NCBI GenBank assembly: GCA_018262985.1
Contig: JADFDI010000001.1
Location: 124,001 to 188,000, forward strand
Direction: 5' to 3'
Source: Spirochaetota bacterium
GTDB taxonomy: Bacteria > Spirochaetota > Spirochaetia > Treponematales > UBA12059
DNA: 64,000 nt
The stretch's first letter is position 1. Each line of letters opens with the position of its first letter. A program made the position numbers and the translations under genes. Below are positions 35,396 through 44,202 of this stretch, piece after piece. The notes beneath the pieces were generated by a model. The model was not told the origin of the DNA. It worked only from the letters and a program-made list of their open reading frames with translations, and ran no database searches.

Positions 35396-36481
35396 TTACG
35401 TCCGGCCGGAGCCCCAGCCGGTCGCGTCGGGAACGGCGAAAACGTTTTCCTCGCCATAGACGGACGCGCGCCGCGGCACGGCCGGCGAGGCTGCCTCGTA
35501 TACATAGGAACGGATGACGTCGCGGACGCGCGGGCTGGGCTTGAGGGCTTCGACGTGGAGCACGGAGCGGTTGCGGTCGGGGTACCAGTCGATGCTGCGG
35601 GCGACCCCGCTCATCACCACCTGCTCCTCGTCGAGGAAGAACTGCGCCTTGATCTGGAGGCCTTCCTTCCCCTTGCCGCCGATCAGCACGGCGAAGCCGT
35701 CGTCGGAGAGGTCCTGGACCACGCAGCGCATGCCGGGCTGGGTCTCCGGCTTCTCGTAGGCTCCCTCGAGCCGCTTCATGATGTAGAGGTAGGCGGGAAT
35801 CGAGGAGCGGGCGCGCACGGACTTGCGCTTCTGCGTCCGGAAGAGGGCCTCGCCGTGCGCCACGTGGACCACGGGCGTGCCGCGGATGCGGAGCTCGTCG
35901 ATGACGTAGGTATCGAACACGTAGCCCGCGTCCTCCTGGCGCCAGAAGTAGACCGAGACCCGTCGGCCCTTCCACGTGAAGCCGCTCGGCAGACCGCCGA
36001 TGGCCGAGCTCGGGCTGGAGACCACCAGGTAGCGCTCCGTGTTGTCGATCAAGGCGCAGTCGAAGACGCCGAGCCCGTGCACCAGGAGGCGGAGCTTCGT
36101 CCCCTGCGCGATCTGGCGCGAGCCGCGTATGCCCTGCTTGTAGCGGGGCTGGTCGAATTCGAGCTTGCGCCGGAATTCGTAGAGCTTCTCGAGGAGCTCG
36201 AGCGCGTCGCGGTCGCGTTCGCGGCCCTGGGCGCGGAGGCGGCGCCGCACCGCGCCGATGCAGACGTCCAGTTCGCGGGGGCTCCACAGGGCGGCAGCGG
36301 GATCGTCGAGCCCGGCCAGGCGGGCCGTGTCGCGCACGTAGCGCGCCTCGGAGAGGGACAGTCCCCCCTCCTTCGCGCGGAAGTAGTACTCCGCGGAGGA
36401 ATAGCGGCGCTCGCCCCCCGCCATGAGGGCGAGCGACACGAGGCCGAGGATGGCAACCAATATGGCGAGCAGGGCTGTCAT
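35396..36481 (-). CDS. PilZ-domain cyclic di-GMP receptor, membrane-anchored
   Basis: A 361-residue protein. One N-terminal membrane helix (residues 2-21), a charged helical region with RRRLRAQGRERDRDALELLE (about 75-110), a YcgR-N-like beta domain (120-225) and a PilZ domain (about 225-330). The PilZ binding residues are intact: RxxxR in RKSVRARS and DxSxxG in VQDLSDDGF. It should bind cyclic di-GMP made by the GGDEF proteins in this window. Similar proteins in spirochaetes affect motility. It is divergent from a CAAX protease with overlapping promoters. Confidence 0.88.
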   Translation of the reverse strand: MTALLAILVAILGLVSLALMAGGERRYSSAEYYFRAKEGGLSLSEARYVRDTARLAGLDDPAAALWSPRELDVCIGAVRRRLRAQGRERDRDALELLEKLYEFRRKLEFDQPRYKQGIRGSRQIAQGTKLRLLVHGLGVFDCALIDNTERYLVVSSPSSAIGGLPSGFTWKGRRVSVYFWRQEDAGYVFDTYVIDELRIRGTPVVHVAHGEALFRTQKRKSVRARSSIPAYLYIMKRLEGAYEKPETQPGMRCVVQDLSDDGFAVLIGGKGKEGLQIKAQFFLDEEQVVMSGVARSIDWYPDRNRSVLHVEALKPSPRVRDVIRSYVYEAASPAVPRRASVYGEENVFAVPDATGWGSGRT

Positions 36482-36501
36482 GGCACTCCACGGGGCGCTC
36501 C

Positions 36502-36530
36502 TTGCGGCGCGCGCGACACTATACTATAAA
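36502..36530 (+). promoter_or_regulatory. CAAX protease promoter, overlapping a divergent PilZ promoter
   Basis: TTGCGG (36502-36507), a 17-base spacer and TATAAA (36525-36530). The opposite strand carries TATAGT within the same bases, a candidate -10 for the PilZ gene. Confidence 0.5.
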
Positions 36531-36559
36531 CCAACGCCTGAGCGGAGGCGGAACCCGGA

Positions 36560-37228
36560 ATGAGGCGAAACGAAGCGAGCGTCGACCTCGTCCTGGCCGC
36601 CCTGCTCGCGCTGGTCTTCTCGCTGCCCGGGTCGGCCGGCGGCTCCGGGGTTCCGGACTGGGGCGCCGCGGCCACCCACCTGCGCAACGTGGCCGTGTTG
36701 GCTCCCCAAGCCCTGCTCTTCCTCTTGATTATCGACATCCGGCTCGGCGGATCCGCGCTCGAAACGAAACCGCGCTTCGCGCGGGAGTTGCCGGGCACCC
36801 TGCTCCTCGCGGGGCTGTTGCTCGGCGCGGGACTGGCCGTATCGCTGATCTTCCCGTCGGGCGCGGCCGGTCCGCCCGACGGCGCCGGGAACCTCGTCCC
36901 GGTCCCTCCTCCTCCCCCCGCGGCGCTGCTGCCCCTGATCGCCCTCTCCGCCCTCTCGGTGGGGTGGCGCGAGGAAGCCCTGTTCCGCGTCCTCGTGCCG
37001 GGCCTGCTCGAGCGCGGCGGAGCCCCGAGGGCGGCGGCGCTGGGGGGGCCGCTCGCGCTGTTCGCGGCGGCGCACGCGTGGCAAGGCGTATCCGGCGTCG
37101 TGTCGGCCCTCGTCCTCGGCGGCCTGCTCGCCCTCGCGCGCGCGCGCGGCGCCTCGCTCCGCCGCCTCGCCCTCGCGCACGCCGCCTACGACGCCGTGGC
37201 CATGGCCGCCCTGGCGTATGGAGCCTGA
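36560..37228 (+). CDS. CPBP-family (CAAX/Abi) intramembrane metalloprotease
   Basis: A 222-residue protein with about six membrane helices. The family motifs are present in order: EExxxR in GWREEALFRVLVPGLL near residue 138, a histidine in LFAAAHAWQG near residue 172, and a further His/Asp in LALAHAAYD near residue 208. Bacterial relatives serve as bacteriocin self-immunity or prenyl-protein protease-like enzymes; the substrate here is unknown. ATG has GGAGG upstream. It overlaps nothing and is followed 25 bases later by a small gene. Confidence 0.88.
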   Translation: MRRNEASVDLVLAALLALVFSLPGSAGGSGVPDWGAAATHLRNVAVLAPQALLFLLIIDIRLGGSALETKPRFARELPGTLLLAGLLLGAGLAVSLIFPSGAAGPPDGAGNLVPVPPPPPAALLPLIALSALSVGWREEALFRVLVPGLLERGGAPRAAALGGPLALFAAAHAWQGVSGVVSALVLGGLLALARARGASLRRLALAHAAYDAVAMAALAYGA

Positions 37229-37253
37229 GGCCCGGCTTCGCTATACTTCGCTC

Positions 37254-37640
37254 ATGAAACCCGTGGACAAGCTCGCTTCCGACCTCGAACGCCGCGCCGA
37301 CGCCCTGATCGCCGAAGGCCGCGGCTCGGCTCCGTCCGTCGAGGACTTCCGGACTTTCTTCCTGCGCTCGGTGGCCGGCGTGCCGGCCGAGGTGCTCGAG
37401 GACGTCTTCGCCCGCTTCCTCGAACTGCGCGCCGGTCGCGGGAAGCGCCCGGCGGCCGAAGCGGGCAAATGGCTCGCCTCGATCGCCAGCGCCTTCCTCG
37501 GGGATTGGGACGGCTTCGCGTTCTCCGCCGACGAGTGGCGCGAGCTCGCGGACTTCGCGGCCCTCGGCTCCGGCGAGATGGACCTCGAGACGCTCAACTA
37601 CGTGATGGCCCTGGCCCTCGAGCACGGCGGGCTATCGTGA
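37254..37640 (+). CDS. Small conserved-looking protein of unknown function
   Basis: A 128-residue, acidic, mostly helical soluble protein, not recognised. It has no signal peptide, membrane helix or cysteine motif. The reading frame has strong coding character and overlaps the methyltransferase start as GTGA, so it is real and coupled to that enzyme. The -10 box TATACT (37242-37247) ends six bases before the ATG and there is no ribosome-binding site, so the transcript may be leaderless. Confidence 0.75.
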   Translation: MKPVDKLASDLERRADALIAEGRGSAPSVEDFRTFFLRSVAGVPAEVLEDVFARFLELRAGRGKRPAAEAGKWLASIASAFLGDWDGFAFSADEWRELADFAALGSGEMDLETLNYVMALALEHGGLS

Positions 37641-38464
37641 GGAAGCTCCGCCCGGCGCGCGAAGGCTCCCGCTCCGCGGACGCCCCGACGGGCGCTCCGG
37701 CCGGGGACGGACCCGGCGGACCGGGCGGCTCCTGGTTCGAGGAAGCGGAATTCTGGGAACGTTTCGCTCCCGTCATGTTCGGCGAAAAGCGCTGGGCCGA
37801 GGTGCCCGAGGTGGTGGACGCGGCGCTCGCCCTCTCCGCTTGCCCGGCGGGCGGCGCGGTGCTCGATGCGGCCTGCGGCCCCGGGCGCCATTCAGTGGAG
37901 CTGGCCCTGCGCGGCTACCGCGTCACCGGCGTCGACCTGACCCCTTCCTTCCTCGAGGCCGCCCGCGAATCCGCCGAGGACGAGGGCGTCGAGGTGGAGT
38001 GGGTGCGCGAGGACCTCCGCCGCTTCCGCCGTCCCGGCGCCTTCGACCTGGCGATCAACCTTTTCACCAGCTTCGGCTACTGCGACGAACGGGAGGAGGA
38101 CCTGCTCGTCCTCCGCAACATCCGCGAGAGCCTGAAGCCCGGCGGCGCGCTGATCGTCGAGACGATAGGCAAGGAGACCGCGGTCCGCGACTTCACCGAG
38201 AGCGAATGGTACGACCGCGACGGCTGGACCGTGCTGGCCGACTACGAGGTGGTCGGACCCTGGCGGGGCCTCCGGAACCGCTGGGTGCTCTACCGGGGAA
38301 CCGAGCGCTACGAGCGCAGCTTCGTCCAGCGGCTCTACGCGGGCACCGAGATGGAAGCCCTCCTCCTGGAGGCGGGCTTCTCCGGGGCCGCCATCTACGG
38401 TTCGCTGGAGGGCGCTCCCTACGACCTCGACGCCGGGAGCCTCGTGGCGCTCGCGCGGGTCTGA
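37637..38464 (+). CDS. Class I SAM-dependent methyltransferase
   Basis: A 275-residue enzyme. The SAM motif VLDAACGPGRHSVELA is near residue 75, followed by VTGVDLTPSFLEAAR (motif II region), EDLRRFRRPGAFDLAINLFT and LKPGGALIVET. The substrate is not evident; the pattern fits small-molecule methyltransferases. The N-terminal 35 residues are Gly/Pro-rich and poorly conserved in style, so a later start is possible. It is coupled by GTGA to the preceding unknown gene. Confidence 0.88.
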   Translation: MRKLRPAREGSRSADAPTGAPAGDGPGGPGGSWFEEAEFWERFAPVMFGEKRWAEVPEVVDAALALSACPAGGAVLDAACGPGRHSVELALRGYRVTGVDLTPSFLEAARESAEDEGVEVEWVREDLRRFRRPGAFDLAINLFTSFGYCDEREEDLLVLRNIRESLKPGGALIVETIGKETAVRDFTESEWYDRDGWTVLADYEVVGPWRGLRNRWVLYRGTERYERSFVQRLYAGTEMEALLLEAGFSGAAIYGSLEGAPYDLDAGSLVALARV

Positions 38465-38662
38465 GCGGGACGGCGCGAAGCGCGGCCGCGCCCCGGCCGG
38501 CTCGGGATCGGCTCGGGAACGGCGCCGCGATCGAGGCTCGCGCGGTCGAGGTCCGCCGCGTTTTCCGCGAACGACTGGCGCGTGAATGAAATGCGCATTA
38601 TACTTTCCTGAAACGACCCACGTCGCGTCGGGTGAGTCCTGAGCGGCGCCGCGAGGAACACG

Positions 38663-39625
38663 ATGGCGGAAAAGCGCATAGGCATCAAGCTCGCCGACGG
38701 CGAGTTCTACCCGATCCTTCCCGAGAACCGTCCGGCCCGCAAAAGGCTCATAGTCACCACGGTGAAGGACGACCAGGCTTCGGTCCAGATCGACCTGTAC
38801 CGCGGCGAGGCGGCCCGCGTCACCGGCGACGACTACATCGGCAGCCTCCTCATCACCTCCATCGAACCGCGCCCCGCGGGAGAGCCCGACATCCGCCTCG
38901 ACGTCTCGCTCGACGCGGCGGGCGAGCTGGCCGCCACCGCCACCGACGAGTCCTCCGGCGTCTCGCGGAGCCTCAGGGTCTCGCTGGCCTCGCTGCCGCC
39001 CGAGGAGCACTTCGAGGTGCCCGACTTCGAGTTCGAGGAACTCGCCGAATCGCCGCTCTCCGGCGGCGGGGACGGCCCCGATTTCAACCCCTTCGAGGCG
39101 GAGACCGCGGCCCTGACCGGAGCGGGGCTCGAGGTCGAGGATGCCTCCCTGCTGGGCAAGGCCGAGCTGGCCCGAGGGGTCAAGGGCGGAAGGCGCTTCC
39201 CCTGGATCGTCATCCCGATCGCGCTCGCCGCGGTCGGACTCGTTGTGCTGGTCCTGTTCCTGCTCCGCGGCTGTCCCGCCGGAACGACGGTCGCTCCCGA
39301 GCCCGTGGCCGCGGTCGAAGCGAAGCCCGCCCCGGCGCCCGCTCCGGCGCCGGCCGAGGCGAAGCCCGCGACTCCCGCTCCCGCTCCGGTCGAGGCGAAG
39401 CCCGCCGCGACGCCCGCTCCCGCCCCGACGGCGCCGAAACCCGCCACGCCCGCCGCGAAGACCCCGGGCGTCAATTATAAAATCAGGTGGGGAGACACCC
39501 TCTGGGACCTCGCGTACGCCTACTACCGGAACCCGTGGCTCTATCCGAAGATCGCCGCGGCCAACTCGATCAAGAATCCGGACCTGATCATCTCCGGCAC
39601 CACCATCTGGATACCGGCGAAGTGA
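38663..39625 (+). CDS. Membrane protein joining an Hsp70 substrate-binding domain to LysM
   Basis: A 320-residue protein. Residues 1-115 match the beta-sandwich substrate-binding domain of DnaK (SVQIDLYRGE, IGSLLITSIEPRPAGEPDIR, LDAAGELAATATDESSG) with no nucleotide-binding domain before it. An acidic linker leads to a membrane helix (about 180-202, FPWIVIPIALAAVGLVVLVL). Then comes an Ala/Pro/Lys-rich repeat linker (210-265) and a LysM domain (268-320, YKIRWGDTLWDLAYAYY). The Hsp70-like part should be cytoplasmic and LysM periplasmic, bound to peptidoglycan. It may link cytoplasmic proteins to the wall. TATACT at 38599-38604 is a possible -10. Confidence 0.85.
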   Translation: MAEKRIGIKLADGEFYPILPENRPARKRLIVTTVKDDQASVQIDLYRGEAARVTGDDYIGSLLITSIEPRPAGEPDIRLDVSLDAAGELAATATDESSGVSRSLRVSLASLPPEEHFEVPDFEFEELAESPLSGGGDGPDFNPFEAETAALTGAGLEVEDASLLGKAELARGVKGGRRFPWIVIPIALAAVGLVVLVLFLLRGCPAGTTVAPEPVAAVEAKPAPAPAPAPAEAKPATPAPAPVEAKPAATPAPAPTAPKPATPAAKTPGVNYKIRWGDTLWDLAYAYYRNPWLYPKIAAANSIKNPDLIISGTTIWIPAK

Positions 39626-39633
39626 CGGTCCGA

Positions 39634-39662
39634 CCGCCGGGTTCGCTTTCGGAACCCGGCGG
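39634..39662 (+). terminator. Hairpin between the LysM and Slt genes
   Basis: CCGCCGGGTTC pairs with GAACCCGGCGG (11 pairs) around a seven-base loop. There is no T tract. It may end LysM transcription or be an internal processing site. Confidence 0.5.
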
Positions 39663-39680
39663 AGCGTCAGGAGACCACGC

Positions 39681-42047
39681 ATGAATCCGCATGCCGCGCG
39701 GCGCCCCGAGGGGCGCCGCCTCGCATCTTCGCGCCGCTTTCCCGGCGCCGCGCCCCTGGCCGTCCTCGCTCTCGCCGGCCTCCTTCTCGCGGCCTGCGGC
39801 GGGAACCGCGCCCTCGGCGTCGAGCTCGGCGAACTCCGCGCGCTGCTCGCGCGCGGCGAGGGCGGCCTCCTGCTCGAGGTGCCGGAAAAGCGCTACGCCG
39901 AACTCGAGCGGCTCGGTCCCGGCGCCTTCCATTACGCCGCCCGCCTGGCGCGGAAGCTCGGCTCGCCGGAGCGGGCGCTCGTCCTGCTTCGCCTCGCGTT
40001 CGAGCGCGAGACGGGCTTCCACCGGGCGCGCGCCCGCGTCCTCCTAGTCGACGCCCTCCTGGAGTCCGGCGACGACGGGGCGCTCGTCGCCTTCGTCGAC
40101 GGGCTGGACCGGGAAGCGGCCGCGGCCCGGCCCTCCGCCGACGGCGGAGCGGCGGATCCCCCGACCGCCGCTCCGCCGACCGCGAGGGAGCTCGAGGCGC
40201 GCGCGGCCGCCCTTTCGCGGCTCGGTCGCCATGAAGAGGCGCTCGCGGCGCTGGACGCCCTCTTCGCCGCCCGGCCGGAGCGCCGGAACGCGCCCGCCCT
40301 CCGCGTCCTCGAAGCCGCGTCGGCGTTCGCCCTCGAACCCGATTCCCCGAGGGGCGCGGAAGCGCTCCGCGCCGTCCTCGCTTCAAGCGCCGCCGGAAGG
40401 GACGAGCTCGACAAGGCGCGGGCTTTCTCGGCCGCCGTGCCCGAGGGGAGTCGGGGAGGGCTCGGGCCGGTCGAGCGCCTGGCGCTCGACGCGCGCGCGG
40501 CGGTCGCCGCGGGAGACCAAGGCGCCGCCGTCCGGCTCGCCGACGCGAACCTCGAGGCGCTGTCGGGCGCCCTGAGCCAGGACGCGGCGCTCTCCGACCT
40601 CGGCCGGGCCTTCCTCGCCCTGAAGGAGTTCACCCGCGGCGAAACGTTCTTCGAGCGGGTGGCGGCCTCCGCCGCGGCCGCCCCGACGGCTCCCGGCGCT
40701 GCGCGCGCCGCCTTCCTCGCGGCCTTCTACCGCGCGCGCATCCTCCGCGACCGCGAACGCCACGACGCGGCCGCCGCGGCTTTCGCCGAGGCGGCCGCCC
40801 TCGCCGAGCGGCCGGCGGACCGCGACGCCTGCCTTTGGTACCGCGTGGACGCCCTTTCGAAGCGTTCGCGCGCCGAGGCTTTGCGCGCCCTCGACGAGGC
40901 GACGCCTTCCCTGTCCGCGCCGGGGAATTTCACCGACCTCATGGACGGCCTGGTCCGCGCCGCGCTTATCGCGCGAGACGGCGCGGCCATCCGGACCCTG
41001 GCGACCGGCTTCGGCCTCCGCGCCCCGGCGGCGGCGCGGGCGCGGCTCTACTGGACCCTCGCCCGCGCCGCCGAGGCGGGCTTCGTCCCGGGCTTGGATA
41101 CCCCCGAGGCGCGACGCGCCTACGCCCTGCCGCTCTACCGGGAAGTCGCTTCCCTGAGCCGAGAGCACTACTACCTCGCCGCGTCCGCGGCGATGACGGG
41201 CGAGGCCGCCTGGCGCTTCGACCCCGACCCCTCCGCGCTTGAGGCCGCTCCGCCCGCCTCCGCCGACCCCGCGCCCGCGGCAGCCGCCGCTCCGGCGAGC
41301 GCGGAGGAGTCCTTCCCTGACGCGGCCGCGCTGGACTACCTCCTCGGCTTCGCCGACTGGGGACTCTCGGAGCTCCTCTACGCGGAACTCCGCGAGCTGC
41401 CGGGCTGGGAATCGCTTTCGCCCGCCGCCTATCGCGTCCTCGCGCAGCGCCTCGCGGCCGACGGGCTCTGGAGCGACTCGATGCTGGTCGCCTCGCGGCT
41501 CTGGTACCTGCCGGGCTTCGCGCCGGAGCGCAAGGATTGGGAGCTCCTCTGGCCGCGGCCCTGGCTGGACGCGATCAGCGCCGCCGCGGCCGCCGCCTCG
41601 GTGCCGGACCGCTTCCTCCTGGGCCTCGTCCGCTCGGAAAGCCATTTCCGCCCCGCGGTGGTCTCGAGCGCCGGCGCGATCGGGCTCGCCCAGTTCATGC
41701 CCGCCACCGCGGCCGAGGCCGCCAAGGCCCTGGGCATGACCGAGTACGACCTGACCCGTCCGGAGGACAACCTGCGCCTCGCGGGGCGGCACCTGGCCGG
41801 CCTGACGCGCGCCCTTTCCGGCGACCTGCCGCGCGTGGCGGCGGCCTACAACGCGGGGCTCTCGCGCCCGCGCGCCTGGGACCGCGAATTCGGCTTCCTG
41901 CCGGTCGAGCTCTGGATCGAGGCCATCCCCTTCCCGGAGACGCGGCAGTACGTCAAGAACGTGCTCGGCGCAGCCGCGCTGTACGGCGCCCTCCACGAAG
42001 GCCTCGACGGCCCGCTCGACCTGGTGGCGCTGCTGGGGATGGATTGA
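39681..42047 (+). CDS. Slt-type lytic transglycosylase lipoprotein
   Basis: A 788-residue protein. A signal sequence ends in the lipobox LLAAC (Cys near residue 38). Residues 50-600 are a helical superhelix of TPR-like repeats typical of Slt70. The C-terminal SLT domain (about 635-780) holds the catalytic Glu in LLGLVRSESHFRPAVVSSAG, then IGLAQFMPATA and VAAAYNAG, all diagnostic. It cleaves peptidoglycan glycan strands to 1,6-anhydro products in the periplasm. It follows the LysM protein by 55 bases, so the two may act together on the wall. Confidence 0.93.
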   Translation: MNPHAARRPEGRRLASSRRFPGAAPLAVLALAGLLLAACGGNRALGVELGELRALLARGEGGLLLEVPEKRYAELERLGPGAFHYAARLARKLGSPERALVLLRLAFERETGFHRARARVLLVDALLESGDDGALVAFVDGLDREAAAARPSADGGAADPPTAAPPTARELEARAAALSRLGRHEEALAALDALFAARPERRNAPALRVLEAASAFALEPDSPRGAEALRAVLASSAAGRDELDKARAFSAAVPEGSRGGLGPVERLALDARAAVAAGDQGAAVRLADANLEALSGALSQDAALSDLGRAFLALKEFTRGETFFERVAASAAAAPTAPGAARAAFLAAFYRARILRDRERHDAAAAAFAEAAALAERPADRDACLWYRVDALSKRSRAEALRALDEATPSLSAPGNFTDLMDGLVRAALIARDGAAIRTLATGFGLRAPAAARARLYWTLARAAEAGFVPGLDTPEARRAYALPLYREVASLSREHYYLAASAAMTGEAAWRFDPDPSALEAAPPASADPAPAAAAAPASAEESFPDAAALDYLLGFADWGLSELLYAELRELPGWESLSPAAYRVLAQRLAADGLWSDSMLVASRLWYLPGFAPERKDWELLWPRPWLDAISAAAAAASVPDRFLLGLVRSESHFRPAVVSSAGAIGLAQFMPATAAEAAKALGMTEYDLTRPEDNLRLAGRHLAGLTRALSGDLPRVAAAYNAGLSRPRAWDREFGFLPVELWIEAIPFPETRQYVKNVLGAAALYGALHEGLDGPLDLVALLGMD

Positions 42048-42056
42048 GGGCGGGGT

Positions 42057-42446
42057 TCAGGCGGCTATCGAGAGCACGGAGCCGGGCGCGGGGAGCGAGG
42101 CGGGAGCGATCGGGCGGGCGGCCAGGGACTTGAGCTCCCTGGTGTACTGCTCGATGAGCGCGTCGGCGCGCGAAGCGTCCTTCTCGCGTCCCTTGCGGTC
42201 CTTGATGGAAGGGTCGGACTTCGCGGCGGCCAGGCGGTCGATCAGGAGGTCGAGCAGCTTGAGCTTGTCGATGGAGAAGCCGCGCACGCCGGACTCCGCG
42301 GAAGTGGCCACGCCCGCGACGTGCTCGAAGTGGGCGTAGAGCGCTTGCGAGGGGAGCACCGGCACGCTGACGCGACCGGAGGAGTAGCGGGCTCCGTTCA
42401 CGTAGGAAAGCGGCAGGCGGTTGGTGGCTCCGACGACGGCGTCCAT
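42057..42446 (-). CDS. Protein of unknown function
   Basis: A 129-residue protein, not recognised. The centre reads SQALYAHFEHVAGVATSAES and GFSIDKLKLLDLLIDRL, then a charged helix. It has no signal peptide or membrane helix. It has a good GGAGG site ten bases before the ATG, and a TCCGATAAT box 25 bases upstream (about 42468-42476 on the minus strand), similar to boxes before other genes here. It converges on the Slt gene with nine bases between stops. Confidence 0.7.
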   Translation of the reverse strand: MDAVVGATNRLPLSYVNGARYSSGRVSVPVLPSQALYAHFEHVAGVATSAESGVRGFSIDKLKLLDLLIDRLAAAKSDPSIKDRKGREKDASRADALIEQYTRELKSLAARPIAPASLPAPGSVLSIAA

Positions 42447-42593
42447 CTCTCGCGTCCTCCGCTTTCATTATCGGAAGAGGCGGGCGCGCTGATTATCGCG
42501 GAAATTTTCCCCGTCGGGCCGCCGGCCGCCGGCCGGCGCGTCGAGGGGTCTAGGGCGGCTCGAGCGGCTCGGGCGGCTTGGGCCGTAGCCGCG

Positions 42594-43598
42594 CTACTTT
42601 TCCGAAGCCTTGTAGAGCCGGTCGTTGACCGCGCGGCCGAGGCCCGCGTCCGGCACGCGCTCCGCCCAGATCTCGGTGACGCCCGAGGCATCGAGCGCGT
42701 GCAAGCGCTCGAAGAGTTCGGCGGCCGCCTCCACGAGTTCGCCGGAGGGCGAGAGGACGAGGATGCGCGCGAAGAGCCCCGGCGCCTCGGCGCGGAGCCT
42801 CGCCGCGGAGGCGTCGTCGAAGCAGAGGGCGACGGCGTCCGGCGCGGGGTCGCAGAGGGGCAGGGCTCCCGCGGGCACCAGCTTGAGCCGGGCGCGCGGC
42901 GCGTAGTGGCTCGGCAGCTGGCCGGGCGCCTTAGGGCTCGTGGTGGAGCGGTCGAAGACCTCCACGGTTCCGAGCAGGGCCTCGAGGCGATCGAGCGAAA
43001 GCCCGCCCGGCCTCAGCACGAGGGGCGGATCGACGGTGAGGTCGAGCACCGTGCTCTCGACGCCGACGGGGCAGCGACCCCCGTCGACGATGAAGTCGAC
43101 GCGGTCGCCGAGCTGGTCGGCCACGTGGGCGGCCCGCGTGGGCGAAAGGTAGCCGAAGGGATTGGCCGAGGGGGCCGCCACCGCGCCCGTGGAGAGCTCG
43201 ATCAGGCGGCGCGCCACCGGGTGGGCGGGCAGGCGGACCGCCACGCTCGGCAGGGCGCTCGTGGCCAGGTCCGGCACCTCGGCCCGCTTCGGCAGGATCA
43301 GGGTGAGCGGTCCCGGCCAGAAGGCCTGCATCAGGGCGCGCGCGCGCGCGGCGCCCGCGTTCCCGAGCGCGGCCAGGTCGGCCACCCGGTCCACCGCCTC
43401 GACGGCCGCCACGTGGACGATGAGCGGGTCGAAGTGCGGGCGGTTCTTGGCCTCGAAGACGCGGGCCAGGGCGCGGGGGTTGAAGGCGTCGGCGCCCAGC
43501 CCGTAGACGGTCTCGGTGGGCAGGGCCACGAGCTTGCCCTCGCGGAGCGCGTCGGCGGCGAGGCGGAGGTTCTCCTCGCTCGGGTCGAGCATGCGCAT
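42594..43598 (-). CDS. tsaC: L-threonylcarbamoyladenylate synthase (Sua5/TsaC)
   Basis: A 334-residue protein of the longer Sua5 type. KLVALPTETVYGLGADAFNP near residue 23 and FWPGPLTLIL near 92 give the ATP and threonine pockets; APSANPFGYLSPT and DGGRCPVGVESTVLDLT follow. The linker SHYAPRARL near 235 leads to the smaller C-terminal domain. It makes threonylcarbamoyl-AMP for the t6A modification of ANN-decoding tRNAs. It starts two bases after the purE stop, so the two form an operon. Confidence 0.95.
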   Translation of the reverse strand: MRMLDPSEENLRLAADALREGKLVALPTETVYGLGADAFNPRALARVFEAKNRPHFDPLIVHVAAVEAVDRVADLAALGNAGAARARALMQAFWPGPLTLILPKRAEVPDLATSALPSVAVRLPAHPVARRLIELSTGAVAAPSANPFGYLSPTRAAHVADQLGDRVDFIVDGGRCPVGVESTVLDLTVDPPLVLRPGGLSLDRLEALLGTVEVFDRSTTSPKAPGQLPSHYAPRARLKLVPAGALPLCDPAPDAVALCFDDASAARLRAEAPGLFARILVLSPSGELVEAAAELFERLHALDASGVTEIWAERVPDAGLGRAVNDRLYKASEK

Positions 43599-43600
43599 GG

Positions 43601-44137
43601 TCAGGCCTTGGCCTTTCGCGCCAGGTACGCTTCCGGACCGAGCTCCTCGAGCCTGCCCGCCTTGCCGAGCGCCTCGGTCTCGAGCCGGGACGCGTGGGCC
43701 GCGAGCCGGTCGGCCAGCTCGGGCCGCGTCGCGGCCAGCATGCGGAGGGCGAGGAGCCCCGCGTTGCGTCCCCCGTCGACGGCGACTGTAGCCACGGGCA
43801 CGCCCGAGGGCATCTGGACGATGGAGAGGAGCGAATCGAGCCCCTCGAAGCTTTTTCCTTTGACCGGCACGCCGATGACGGGCAGGGTCGTCAGGGACGC
43901 CACCATGCCCGGCAGGTGGGCCGCGCCGCCGGCCCCCGCCACGATGACCTCGAGGCCGCGGCCCCGCGCGGCGCGCGCGTACTCGTAGAGCCGCTCCGGC
44001 GTCCGGTGCGCCGACACGATGCTCGTCTCGTGCGCCACGCCGAATTCGGCCAGGACCTTCGAGGCCTCCGCCATGACGGCGAGGTCGGAATCCGAACCCA
44101 TGATGACGCCGACGAGCGGCGCTGCCTTTCGTTCCAT
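43601..44137 (-). CDS. purE: N5-CAIR mutase
   Basis: A 178-residue PurE. The N-terminal [14 protein letters not shown] and [16 protein letters not shown] carry the phosphate-binding Ser and catalytic His, followed by [17 protein letters not shown] and the VPVKG loop. It interconverts N5-CAIR and CAIR, acting after PurK, whose gene is 24 kb away. A promoter TTGTAA-N18-TATCCT ends six bases before the ATG, and no ribosome-binding site is visible. Confidence 0.95.
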   Translation of the reverse strand: MERKAAPLVGVIMGSDSDLAVMAEASKVLAEFGVAHETSIVSAHRTPERLYEYARAARGRGLEVIVAGAGGAAHLPGMVASLTTLPVIGVPVKGKSFEGLDSLLSIVQMPSGVPVATVAVDGGRNAGLLALRMLAATRPELADRLAAHASRLETEALGKAGRLEELGPEAYLARKAKA

Positions 44138-44143
44138 ACGCGG

Positions 44144-44173
44144 AGGATAGTCCGAAGCGGCCGCGGCTTACAA
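44144..44173 (-). promoter_or_regulatory. purE promoter, leaderless type
   Basis: Minus strand TTGTAA (44173-44168), 18-base spacer, TATCCT (44149-44144), then six bases to the ATG. Confidence 0.5.
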
Positions 44174-44202
44174 CTCGCGGCCAAGCCGCCCGGGGCCGTC
44201 CG

